Source: Linderina pennispora (Eukaryota > Kickxellomycota > Kickxellomycetes > Kickxellales > Kickxellaceae). Taken from it: a stretch of DNA of 64,000 nt. Under the pieces are notes generated by a model. The model saw only the letters and a program-made list of their open reading frames with translations, did no database searches and was not told where the DNA came from. The stretch spans positions 392,001 to 456,000 of the forward strand of contig NW_024468256.1 of NCBI RefSeq assembly GCF_002104995.1. Direction: 5' to 3'. Below are positions 21,278 to 31,012 of the stretch, piece by piece; the first letter of the stretch is position 1, and every line of letters starts with the position of its first letter. Position numbers and translations under genes: made by a program.

Positions 21278-23608
21278 TCACACAGACAGAACGTTCATTA
21301 GAATTAGCAGCGCCAAGCCAGCGATCCACCGCACAGCCAGCGATTCCGTCCAATTGATCCTCGAGCCGCCGCCGCCCGCCAGCCGGTCGAGCAGCTGTGC
21401 GCGCTGCTCCGGCGGCTGCCCAGTCTCTGCCAGCGGAATGTCCCCACCGGCGCTGCTGCTCGCCGGCTTGTGCATGAGCCAAGAGGTCAGTGCGCCCGTG
21501 GCGTGGCTCAGGTGCTGGCACAGTGCCAAAAACACCACCGACGAGACAATCAGGTTGATGAACCACAGGCGCCCGTCCACCAGCACCAGAATGCCCTTGG
21601 TGTCGGCTGCCAGCCACAGGTGGAACTGCGCAATAAACAGCTCGAGCGACACCTGGCCGACCGAGCGGAACGCCTGGCTGCTGCGCGAGCGCAGGAACTG
21701 TGTCGAATTGCGCAGGACCACAAAGGTCACCACGGGGATCGGCGAAATGTACGGGTGGTAGGCATTGTAGGTGAACTTTGACTCGCTGGTCAGCTCGAAC
21801 CAGAAATACCACACCATGCCGATGACCGAGAACAGCACCGCCCACCGCCTGATCTGTGCCCAGCGCGCATGCGCCATCAGTGCGCTCTGGTACCGAATCG
21901 TAATGAGCGCTGTGACCATGCCAACGTACACAATGAACCTGTCGACACCGAACCGGAATTCCCACTCGTGCGCGCTCCAGTTCACATTGACAATTGACAG
22001 CAGCCCCATCGGCCACAGGCCCAGCGAGTTGATCGCCGAAAACACTGCTGCCGAGACGGCAATTTTGGCCCACACAAAGTTCGTGTAGTTGTGCTCGGGC
22101 AGGATGCGCATCGTCAGCCAGACAATCAGCATCCAGACCGATGACAGCGGCGCAAAGTAGTAGTCCATGTACGACGTGCCCATGGTGTATGCCAGAACCA
22201 CCGCCAGGATGTTGGTGCGCAGCAAGACCACCGTCAGACGTGCTAGCCCGTAGTTCTTTTTCTTGTAAAAGTAGAAGAAGTGGCCGTAGCCTGTCATGAA
22301 CAGGTACATGGCCACCAGCACGCGCACCGGGTTGTAGATGCCTGAGACTGTGGATGCATTCATCACATGGTAGATCAGAATTGCCAGCTGCATCCAGCCC
22401 TTCCACTCATCGGTCTGGTCGCGGTTCAGGAACCCTGGCGCCGAGTCTTCTTTGACAGTGTACCCGCCAGCCGCCAGTGCAGCGACAGACAGCAGCGTGA
22501 ACACCCAGCCAACAAAGTGCTTCTGGATCTTGCCAAACAGCGGCGTCCGGTCGTTCACGTACATCAGCAGAAGAATCGCCACAAACACTACCATCTGCCG
22601 CAGCGTCTCAAAAGTTGGCACAAGCCGGCGCCATCCACTCTCGCTGGATCGCTTAGCCAGCATCAGCAGCCCCAGGAACACGGTTGCCAGGGCAAGCATC
22701 TTTGGGAACCAGTGCGGCGATGGGTACTCGAAGCAGCAAGTCGTCCGGAACGGCGGCGTGGTTGGAAGGCGGCTGTTGCACAGGTTGTTCACCAGCAGAC
22801 CGATGGCACGATCCTCAAGTCGCGGCGAGTAGTGCAGTCCGTCAGCGGTCTCTAGGGCACCCGCTGTCATACGACTCCACGCAGAGAACACCTCCAGCCC
22901 GATCCTCTCCATGTATTTGTTCATCCAGTAAATTGCATTCGGGTCCAGCGCCTGTCGCCGCTCCGGCGCCAGCTTTTCCGGCACCACATTGGGCACCGGG
23001 CTGACAAACACGCGCGGCAAATTCGAGCCCTTGCGCGCTGCGATTCTCGCTGCCAACAAGTCAACATCCTTGCGCCATGTGGTAAGACCGCCCGACTCGG
23101 CCTTGTTCCGGAGGAACCACGAGCCGGCTCCTACCACAATGGACCGCGGTGGCCGCGACAGCACCTGTGTAGTCTCGCCAGCGACGACCTTCCAGGTGGT
23201 TTCCGACGTCAGATACGGATCCCATACAAAGTACGCGGCCAGATCCTCCGAGCCCGGCCAGTTAACGCGGATATCTGCGTGCACCTTCCCCTGGTTGCCG
23301 AACTTTGGGTCCACCAGCCGCACAAACGCGTAGAACTTGTCGCGCACCGATGAGTCGCCGATAAACACCACAAAGTCCTTGCCCATGCAGCTAGTTGTAT
23401 CCTTCGGCCCATATGCCTTGAGCGTGCATCCTTCGGGCTGCCACAGGAGCTTTGTCTTGTCTGCCCACCAGCCGGTCTGCTGCACCGCCAGGCATCGGTT
23501 GTGCTTGTATGGCGTCGGGGAGAACTGCAGGAGCGCGTACAGCGTCGAGAACGCCAGTGTGACCAGCGCGCACGTCGTTAGATTCAGATTGGCTAATCGT
23601 CCAAGCAT
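21278..23608 (-). CDS. Cas1-type polysaccharide/sialate O-acetyltransferase (CASD1 family), PC-esterase plus multi-span membrane domain
   Basis: Integral membrane O-acetyltransferase of the secretory pathway. In fungi the founding member adds O-acetyl groups to capsule or cell-wall glycans. The product, 776 residues, begins at the ATG at 23606-23608 with a signal-anchor (LTTCALVTLAFSTLYALLQF). A luminal SGNH/PC-esterase domain follows, with nucleophile S86 in VVFIGDSSVRDKF and a TADGLHYSP segment supplying the D-x-x-H pair. The C-terminal half has about a dozen hydrophobic spans containing FLNRDQTDEWKGWMQL and HVMNAS, typical of Cas1p. A more upstream in-frame ATG (23716) exists, but the later start puts the anchor right at the N-terminus. 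No frame breaks over 2.3 kb. Divergent from TTI1. Confidence 0.93.
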   Translation of the reverse strand: MLGRLANLNLTTCALVTLAFSTLYALLQFSPTPYKHNRCLAVQQTGWWADKTKLLWQPEGCTLKAYGPKDTTSCMGKDFVVFIGDSSVRDKFYAFVRLVDPKFGNQGKVHADIRVNWPGSEDLAAYFVWDPYLTSETTWKVVAGETTQVLSRPPRSIVVGAGSWFLRNKAESGGLTTWRKDVDLLAARIAARKGSNLPRVFVSPVPNVVPEKLAPERRQALDPNAIYWMNKYMERIGLEVFSAWSRMTAGALETADGLHYSPRLEDRAIGLLVNNLCNSRLPTTPPFRTTCCFEYPSPHWFPKMLALATVFLGLLMLAKRSSESGWRRLVPTFETLRQMVVFVAILLLMYVNDRTPLFGKIQKHFVGWVFTLLSVAALAAGGYTVKEDSAPGFLNRDQTDEWKGWMQLAILIYHVMNASTVSGIYNPVRVLVAMYLFMTGYGHFFYFYKKKNYGLARLTVVLLRTNILAVVLAYTMGTSYMDYYFAPLSSVWMLIVWLTMRILPEHNYTNFVWAKIAVSAAVFSAINSLGLWPMGLLSIVNVNWSAHEWEFRFGVDRFIVYVGMVTALITIRYQSALMAHARWAQIRRWAVLFSVIGMVWYFWFELTSESKFTYNAYHPYISPIPVVTFVVLRNSTQFLRSRSSQAFRSVGQVSLELFIAQFHLWLAADTKGILVLVDGRLWFINLIVSSVVFLALCQHLSHATGALTSWLMHKPASSSAGGDIPLAETGQPPEQRAQLLDRLAGGGGSRINWTESLAVRWIAGLALLILMNVLSV

Positions 23609-24077
23609 TGCGTGGTTTTCATGAAGTACAAAGGAACAGGAGCGGGTGAGTGTGAGGGGAGCGGAGCAAAAATAGAGCTGGCGGAGCGGTCTCTCAAGGT
23701 CCTCTTTGCACAACATGGAAAATCACTCACCGCTGATCTTTGTTTGCGTGAGTTTTATTCATCAGGAGGGGAGCAATGGTTTCAGCCATTTTGCTTCTCG
23801 CCGTCTAGTTTTTTTTTTTTTTTTTGAATCCGCAGGACCGCTACTCTCTTGCACAGGCAGGAACTCCCAGGCGGGCTCAAGCAGATGCTGCCACTGCTTT
23901 GGGTAAGGGGTGGATATCAACAGCCCTAGCGAGAAACCACACCACCGGCTCCAAGCGCTGATGCCTGCAGACTGTGTGATGTGGTCCTGCCCAAAACCAT
24001 CTGCTGAAGCGAACAGGGGGATATAAGCTCAGCCAAAAATGCAGTCGGTGATTTCAACGTATATAATACCACCCTCA
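23609..24077. promoter_or_regulatory. Divergent promoter region CAS1 / TTI1
   Basis: 469 nt between head-to-head genes, with a T-run of about 16 at 23810-23825. A plus-strand TATAA at 24022-24026 lies only 12-13 nt before an in-frame ATG at 24039. This argues that TTI1 translation starts at the next ATG, 24078. Confidence 0.5.
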
Positions 24078-27000
24078 ATGTCCAGAAGCATGTCTTTTCA
24101 GATACTTACCAGCACGATCAAACAGTGTCTGGAACCAGGCAGCCGTACACGGTCGTCGCTGGCCAATGCGCTGCAGCAGTTACTTGACGGTGTCAAAACA
24201 CAAAAGAGGAGAATCGCTGACCCAGTTGCACTGCTGATGAACGTGACAGTGGTGGTCGTCCAGGTGCTTGTCCACCCTGTGTTGGCAGACCGTGAGCGCG
24301 ACTTGACGCTCGACTGCCTTCTCGAAACGCTAACGCCGGATGGCCCTCGGCAGGGCGATGGAAGCCTACGCGGCGTGTTTGCTATCGTCATCGAGCACTT
24401 GCGGCGGGTTCTTTTGCCGCTGATGATTATTGAGGTGCCAAAGCAGGCGCAAGGTAATGCCGGAGCCTACGCGGCTGACGGCAGTGAGATGCTGGCGCCA
24501 GCTGTTCGCACACACAAATACCGTGTTTATCCCGCAGATGCACCAGCCGCCACTCGACCCCATGAGCGCACCAATGCCACAGCCGTGCACCGTGTCGCTT
24601 GGCGAATATGTTCAGGCATATATTCCCCAGGAATACATGTCAATGGTGGTTTCTGGGCTACTAGACAACGCTGAGCTGGGCGACGACCGGAGCCTTCGAC
24701 TAGCCGCACTTGACACGTTGGCTGACTGCTGCAATGGTGGGCTTCTTGGTGGAGCAGATAGGCTTGAACTCATATTCCCCGGCATTGCATCAGTGCTGGC
24801 ACGGATCGCGTTGGGCAGGGCACCCGCTCCCAGTACGCCTAAGGCCGACAGCCAGTTTATCAATGATATGCGACAACTGTCGCTGGAATGGGCAGAGCTA
24901 TCGGAAGCCGCCAGCAGCAGTGCGGGCACGGGCTATTGATGCGTTGGCTGCAGCTGTCGTGGCTGTATACGGCGATGCGCGCAAACAGCCGTCTAGTAAA
25001 AGTACTGCGATGGGGGAGCTAGCGAGTCGGGCGCGGTTGTTGGCAACAGCAAGCATCGTACAGAACAAGGCAACTGATACTGACGATGATCCGAGTGAAA
25101 GTGATGGGCAATTGCAGTTCCAGCGTCTGTTGCGCAGGTTGGCAGAGCTGCGCCATACGGAACACCTAGTAATTGCCAGTGCGTTGGAGGCGCTATTTGC
25201 AGACATCGTTATGAGCTGTGCCAGCATGCTGCAATCGCCAGCATTCTCTACAGCCGTTGAGGCTTGTCTGATCTTGGCCATCACACGCAAATCCACAGAG
25301 GGTGACAGTGATACACTTTGCCGGATTGCAGACAAATGCTGGACTGAGGGCATGGGCCCGGTGTATAGACACAGGATTGGCGAGCTGGCCGAGTCCTGCT
25401 TTAGCCTGTTTGAGCAGTACATCACTGGGAATTCAGAGTCTCAGCGCAGAGATGTACTGTGCTTGTTAGCAGGGTATATGCGCGTGCTGGGTCCGAGCGA
25501 CACACAGTCACTGATGCTGCAGTGGTGGTCTACGCGTGGTGTATTGTCGCTGATTGCGTCTTTGACAGTCTCGCTTCCCGGAACGTCGCTCTTGATATCT
25601 GAGGTTTCCAGCACTAGTGACCCAAAGGAGTCGGTTGACTACGTGCTGGACTTTTATCGTACACCGGAACTGAAACTTGCGCTAGACAGATTTGTTGGGC
25701 AGGTTGTCGAATCATTCACAGCACGAAGGCTACGGACACTGCTTATCGGGCTCTTGGAAACCCAGCCTGACAGTGTCCACTCGCAGATGCTGTGGCTGCT
25801 TTCTCGGATTACATCTCTGGGAGAAAGCGAGTACAAGGACGGCGAGGATGCTGAGTATCAGCCGGTAGTCGAGTACATCGCCAACTATTTCAACAAACTG
25901 CAGTCGGCCAGTGACGAGGAAACGTCAGACAGCATCCAGACGATCGACGCTGCCAGCCAGGATGTCTTGCAGTCGTGCATGGTACTAAACACGATATCGA
26001 CCGTTGTGCCTCGCATCGGCACCAGCATAGCCTACTACATGGACTCGCTGTTGTTTCCACTGCTCGAGACGACAACTGCTCAGTCACCTGTGGTGCGTGA
26101 GCAGGCACAACAGGCACTGGCTGTGCTTGCTCGCACCTCTGGTACAGTATCGATCCCCGATATGCTTCGCAGCAACATTGACTATATTGTCGAGGGCTGC
26201 TCGCGACAGCTGCGCATAGTTGATTTACATCCAAAAGTGTTCAACATCCTCATTGGGTGCGTTGATCTGGTTGGCGAAGGAATCCTGCTGTACATGGACG
26301 ATGTTGTCGAGGACACATTGGACGTGTGCGAGTCATGGATGGATGATGATGTGATGATGACCAGCGCACTGCGGTTTTTAGGAGGTCGTTACGCGCACCG
26401 TATCGACGTCTCAACAGCTGCTGGACCAAGATGCCCGCAAACTGCTAGATGATGGGCACAATACAGCTGCAAAGAGATCTAAGGACATCATCGGCGACGT
26501 GCTAGACGAACTGCAGAAAACGGAGGACCAAGAGCGGCTGTTTGAGTTCACAACCATTGGCAGCGACGATGCCAATGATGACACCGACATGGAACAGAGT
26601 GCGCTAGCTAATACTGACGTGGCTAGCGTGGACGACCCATCAGAAGAGGCGGCTGGCAATCCGCTGGCGATAAAAATCACACTGGTTGCGCAAAACTTCC
26701 TGTCACACAGCGGCGCTCAGCAGCTGGTCTCGCTCAAGATCTTGCAAAACACGCTGCTGGCGCTGCGCAATACGCGCGACTTGCTGCCCCTCATTAATGA
26801 GGTGTGGCCAGCGCTCACACACCGGCTGGTTAAGGGTCGTGACGACCACTATGTGCTCCTAGCTGCCTGCGATGTGGCCGACACCGTGTGCCGTGCTGGG
26901 AGCGCATGGATGCGGCAGCGCGTGCGCGACGACCTGTGGGTGCATTTCCGCCGGATTCTGGCTGAGGCTAGTCGCGAGTCTCTTCAGCGCATGTCGTCAG

Positions 27001-27305
27001 AATGCGAGCTTGTCAGGCGCGTCATTTGCACTATGACTACAGTGGTCCAGTTTGTGCCGCTGGATGATGTGGTAGCGTGGGACCTGGCCTGGTTGGCTCT
27101 GAAGGTTGTCGACAACCGCGTGCTGGAGCCGTTCGTCATTGTGCTTCTGAGCAAAATGATGCCGGTGTATGGCGACAAGGTCTGGCTCATTGTTGCCAAG
27201 CTCGGCCGCACTGCTACTTCGCCCGAGGATATCCCTGACCTGGGTATACCTGTGCAAGGCATTCGGGCACCGCCAAACATTGCTGTTCTACTTGGTATGC
27301 CATAG
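24078..27305 (+). CDS. TTI1: TTI1-like protein (Tel2-interacting protein 1, TTT complex)
   Basis: HEAT-repeat co-chaperone in the Tel2-Tti1-Tti2 complex that matures PIKK kinases such as TOR, ATM/Tel1 and ATR/Mec1. The text is about 1,040 residues of helical repeats. Family-typical pieces include SIPDMLRSNIDYIVEGCS, DLHPKVFNILIGCVD, SALRFLGEVV, LINEVWPALTHRLVKG and the C-terminal PFVIVLLSKMMPVYGDKVW. An intron of 84 nt (24454-24537; GTAATG to CCGCAG) is likely, but its phase does not close without one indel. Further breaks lie near 24918 and 26384. An acidic low-complexity stretch (SDDANDDTDMEQS) sits before the last third. The start at 24078 is chosen from the TATA position. Assignment rests on several conserved phrases, not on a full alignment. 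Confidence 0.75.
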
Positions 27306-27341
27306 AAAATGGATATCTGAATACAAAAAACCAAAAATGTT

Positions 27342-27588
27342 TTAAAGAGCCGAGAGGAGCGTGTTCTTGCCAACAGCGACGCAGCTGGCAACCGGGTAGC
27401 ATGGCGCGACAAAGCAGGCAACCTGCTGGTTGATGCACACTTCGCTGGCCCGGCATGAGTGCGTGGCACATGGGTTGTCGAGGTCGCCTACGTTAGCCTT
27501 GGGTAGAATAATCTTGATGCCCGACTTGGCTGAGGCAGTGGCAAGCAGCGCTGCGCCTGAGGACAAGGAGACTCGCAGAAATCTTCAT
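27342..27588 (-). CDS. Small secreted cysteine-rich protein
   Basis: An 81-residue product once a single extra base near 27555-27560 is removed. MKISASLLVL ... ALLATASA forms a textbook signal peptide. The mature domain has six cysteines spaced C-x4-C-x5-C-x6-C-x4-C-x5-C (NPCATHSCRASEVC and then VACFVAPCYPVASCV), ending KNTLLSAL. The NPCA-x3-C-x5-C start resembles repeat modules seen in many secreted eukaryotic proteins, some of them protease-inhibitor-like, but I cannot assign a function. Convergent with TTI1, with only 36 nt between the stops. Confidence 0.6.
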
Positions 27589-27755
27589 TGGAAGGGCAAT
27601 ACAAGTTAGAGAACGACTGGGGTCTACTTTGGAACAGTCTGAGTAGAGAAGGGTGGTCGTGAGAACTGTGGAGCCAAGAGTGGGCGGACAAGCGTCGACA
27701 GTTTGTTTAACGGCGATGGAGGGGAATGCGGGTGCGCAAATCCTGGTCCCTCCTT

Positions 27756-28139
27756 TCAACTGCACCCTATGTAGTCCGAGTCATCTGACTGAAATTCAAC
27801 CTTGCCAACGCATGTACCGCTGCAGCAGCAGCAGCAGCACGTTGGAGTAGAGGGGGTTGGAGACCAGGTCTGCTTTCGTGGGAAGGGCTGACGACATGGA
27901 TCAGCATGCTTATGTCCACACACGGCATACATGCAACGCTGCCCAGCGCAGTCAAGCGCAGTGAGAAGGTCTGCGCCACCAGGCACAAGTCCGTCTGCCG
28001 AGCCGACGAGTCGTGTATGACACGCAAGTCGGCTCGAGCCGAAAACGCGACATTTGTGATGCAAACGCGCGTCCGCGCAGCAAATTGAAAACCAGCACCA
28101 GAAAACTGCCTTGGTTACCTCCCTTGCTTTCTTTTCCAT
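27756..28139 (-). CDS. Hypothetical cysteine-rich, possibly secreted protein
   Basis: A 127-codon minus-strand frame, unrecognised. It includes LACHTRLVGSADGLVPGG, ALDCAGQRCMYAVCGHKH, a run of six cysteines encoded by a CAG/CTG microsatellite, CSGTCVGKVEFQSDD and a terminal YIGCS. About 17 cysteines suggest a secreted disulphide-rich protein. The N-terminal leader (AVFWCWFSICCADA) is hydrophobic but atypical, and the presumed start lies only 37 nt from the RFA1 ATG on the other strand. The true 5' end may therefore be a spliced exon. It is next to another secreted cysteine-rich gene on the same strand. Confidence 0.4.
   Translation of the reverse strand: MEKKAREVTKAVFWCWFSICCADARLHHKCRVFGSSRLACHTRLVGSADGLVPGGADLLTALDCAGQRCMYAVCGHKHADPCRQPFPRKQTWSPTPSTPTCCCCCCSGTCVGKVEFQSDDSDYIGCS
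27822..27839. repeat. (GCA)6 microsatellite within a cysteine-rich frame
   Basis: Six uninterrupted GCA units. On the minus strand they encode consecutive cysteines (TGC) in the frame described at 27756-28139, an unusual use of a trinucleotide repeat. Confidence 0.8.
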
Positions 28140-28175
28140 CCATCCTTTGACTTCTTTTTTTATAACACGATAGTA

Positions 28176-30049
28176 ATGGATATCCAGCTTACCCAGGGCG
28201 CGCTTGAGCGTCTGTCTCAGTCGCCGAACTCGTCAGTCGCTCGAGGCCCCGCTTGTCCTCCAAGTGGTGTCGCGTCTGCAGCCGATTCCCAGCACAAACG
28301 GCGGAGGCGCCGCAACGCGCTACCGCAGCTTCCTCTCCGATGGCCAGCACTCGACAGTGGCGATTCTCACTGGCCGGCTGACGCAGCTGATTGAGAGCAA
28401 CACTATTGCACGCCACACGGTGCTCAGCATCACTCGCGGCAGCGCCAGCATGAAGGAGGGCCGCCCCGGCGATAAGCCGCTTCTGGTGCTGATCATCCTT
28501 GATGCCGAGGTTATTGCCACCCTCGACGACCGTATCGGCGACCCAGTGAAGATTGGGCCCGAGGGCCACGAGGAGAAGCCGGATGCTTCGCGTGCTGCAG
28601 CACAGCAGCCACAGCAGTACAAGCCCGCTCCCCCAACGAACTCGAACGCGTCGTCATTCCTGAGCCGCGTCGATAGCAACCGGCCGAACGTCGGCATGCC
28701 GACGATGTCTACGCTGAGCGGTGCACCAGGTGCGGTGGCGCCCATCGCGAGCCTGAACCCGTACAACAACAAATGGGTGATTCGTGCGCGTGTGTCGCAA
28801 AAGTCGAACATCAAGGAGTGGCACAAGGAGTCCGGGTCAGGCAAGCTGTTCAGCGTGAACCTCATTGACGAGAGCGGCGAGATCCGGGCCACGATCTTCA
28901 CGCGCAATGTCGACAAATTTTTTCCTCTGCTGGAGGTCGGCAAGGTGTACTACATCACGCAGGCGCGTGTCTCGGTGGCGCGCCAGCAGTTCTCCAACGT
29001 CAACAACGACTACGAGCTGGTGTTTGAGGACTCGACCGAAGTCATGCTGTGTACGGATGCCGGCAGCGCGCTGCCGCAGGTGCACTACGAGTTTGTGAAC
29101 CTGTCTGATCTGGGCAGGTACCAGAAGAACCACCTCACTGATATTCTGTGCGTGGTGCGCCAGTCCTCCGATCCGGTTGACTTTGTGTCGCAGCGCACGC
29201 AGAAGAGTATGACCAAGCGCGATCTGATGGTTGTCGACAGGTCCGGCTTCGAGGTGCGTCTGACGCTGTGGGGCGACCAGGCCATGCAGTTCGACGCGAA
29301 TAACGAGCCCGTTGTCGCCTTCAAAGGGTCTCCGTCTGGGCGACTATGGCGGCCGCACCCTGTCGCTGCCCAGCATGGGCTCCTACACGGTCAACCCGGA
29401 TATCCCCGAGGCGCATGCGCTGCGCGGGTGGTACGATCAGGAAGGCCGCCAGACCACCTTCCAGTCGTACAGCGCCGGGGCAGCCTCCAGCGGCGACACT
29501 GTGCAGCGGTTTGAGTCCCAGCTCAAGACGATGGAGCAGGTGCGCGAGGATACGGCGGGCCTGGGCGACGAGCAAAAGTACTATAACCTGAAGGGCACTG
29601 TTGTGTTTGTGCGCAACACGACCATCGCGTACCCGGCGTGCTCGACCCCCGGCTGCAACAAGAAGGTTATCGAGGACCCGTCAACTGGGCAGTGGCGCTG
29701 CGAGAAGTGCCAGAAGTCGTTCCCGGCGCCCAACCACCGCTTCATCTTCTCCATCAATGTCAGCGACGAGACCGGCCAGAACTGGCTGCAGTGCTTCAAC
29801 GACATCGGCGAGCAGCTGCTGGGCTGCACTGCCAACGACATGATGCAGTGGCAGGAGATGGGCGACCCGATGTTCCAGAAGAAGATCGACGAAGCCACGT
29901 TCAAGGAGTTCACGTTCCGCTGCCGCGCCAAGAACGAGACCTTCAATGACAACACGCGTGTGCGCTTCACCGTAATGAGCATGAGCCCCGTTGACTATGT
30001 TTCCGAGACCAAGCGTCTTGCCCGTCTCGTCGAGTCGTATGCCGCCTAG
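28176..30049 (+). CDS. RFA1: Replication protein A large subunit (RPA70)
   Basis: Single-stranded DNA-binding protein essential for replication, repair and checkpoint signalling. About 620 residues. The N-terminal OB domain begins MDIQLTQGALERLSQ and contains RYRSFLSDGQHSTVAILTGR. A linker follows, then DBD-A (WVIRARVSQKSNIKEW, GKLFSVNLIDESGEIRATIF) and DBD-B (NHLTDILCVVR, TKRDLMVVDRSG). DBD-C has a zinc ribbon (CSTPGCNKK, then CEKCQKSF), and the protein ends VSETKRLARLVESYAA. Two single-base breaks, near 28238 and 29328, separate pieces that join in register. RPA70 is essential, so these are almost certainly errors. A TTTATAA lies just upstream of the ATG. Confidence 0.97.
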
Positions 30050-30321
30050 CCACTTTACCAAGTAGCTCAATTGAAAAACATTTACCCACACATTCTTTGG
30101 AGTGGCCGGAGCATGTCCTATGCAGGTCAATTGTTTCTGTGCATATGTGCTTGTGCTGCTCCCTACTTTTCCGATGCAGTGGCCCTAAAGAACGGAAAGC
30201 TCTTGAAGCCAGCTGCGGGACAAGAGGACAAGGTGGCTGACACTCTTTCTTTTTGTATTTCACCTCCCCTCTTTCACTTTTTTGTACATACTGCCTCTAC
30301 AGCAATTGGCACTAGGTTAAA

Positions 30322-30441
30322 ATGTATATAGCCCCCGTAGCACCTGTCGGTCGCACCTATAACGTGTACCTATGCCCGTACTGTGGCAGTAAGTTCCAAT
30401 CAGTTGTACTCCTGGAAGTCCACCTGAAGTACTATTGCTAG
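30322..30441 (+). CDS. Micro zinc-finger protein B (39 residues, C2HC finger)
   Basis: A 39-residue frame whose last 22 residues are a single finger: C18, C21, H34, C39 (C-x2-C-x12-H-x4-C; LCPYCGSKFQ ... VHLKYYC). The final zinc ligand is the C-terminal residue itself. The N-terminal part is short and unstructured (MYIAPVAPVGRTYNVY). The TATA-like and leader signals are weak. An alternative is that this is the last exon of a longer gene: a polypyrimidine tract and CTACAG acceptor lie at about 30285-30300. It is listed because spacing and layout match three other micro-genes in this window. Confidence 0.45.
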   Translation: MYIAPVAPVGRTYNVYLCPYCGSKFQSVVLLEVHLKYYC

Positions 30442-30808
30442 TGATATCAGGTGCCGTCTTTGTGGTGTCTGTCGATGAATATATCCGAATAATGATGCTG
30501 AAAAAAAGAATCTAAGGCAATGATTTGATGGCCCGCTATACTCTGTGGCAACCGGCAACATTGTGCTTGATATTGACAGCAAGTGTATCATTCTTGGCTA
30601 TCACCAAACAATGTTGCCAGTTGGCACACAAAGTAGGGAGCGGACTCTGCTATTGTGTCGCTGTTGGGTCGATAGCTTGGATGCTACCCACCTTGCCGCT
30701 TTCTTAGCATATTTAAGTTCTGGTTGTTGCGGTCCTCGATCAAACGGCTTCCATCCTCTATATTTTAACAGCCGGCCCTTTTCTTTGAAACTCCTGACGG
30801 TACAACTC

Positions 30809-31012
30809 ATGTCTAAAGCTCAGCAACTCAAGCCTGGTGTCTACATCCATCCAGCATGTCGCCCAGCGCTCATTACTTCATATTCAACAACAGTGTGCGA
30901 AAGGGGACGGGGAATCGGATATGGAGAGCTCCTGTGCCCAGATTGCACCTGTGTCTTCCGCACAGAAGCGGAACGGAAGTTCCACATGCTCTTTGCGTGC
31001 TTCGGATTGTGA
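30809..31012 (+). CDS. Micro zinc-finger protein C (67 residues, C2HC finger)
   Basis: Sixty-seven residues with C43, C46, H59 and C64 in C-x2-C-x12-H-x4-C spacing (LLCPDCTCVF ... KFHMLFAC), ending three residues after the last ligand (FGL). It is adjacent to micro-gene B on the same strand, and both use cysteine as the fourth ligand. A CATATTTAAG TATA-like element lies near 30710, about 100 nt upstream, and the CT-rich leader is typical of expressed genes in this window. Cysteines at 17 and 30 are additional. Function unknown. Confidence 0.5.
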   Translation: MSKAQQLKPGVYIHPACRPALITSYSTTVCERGRGIGYGELLCPDCTCVFRTEAERKFHMLFACFGL

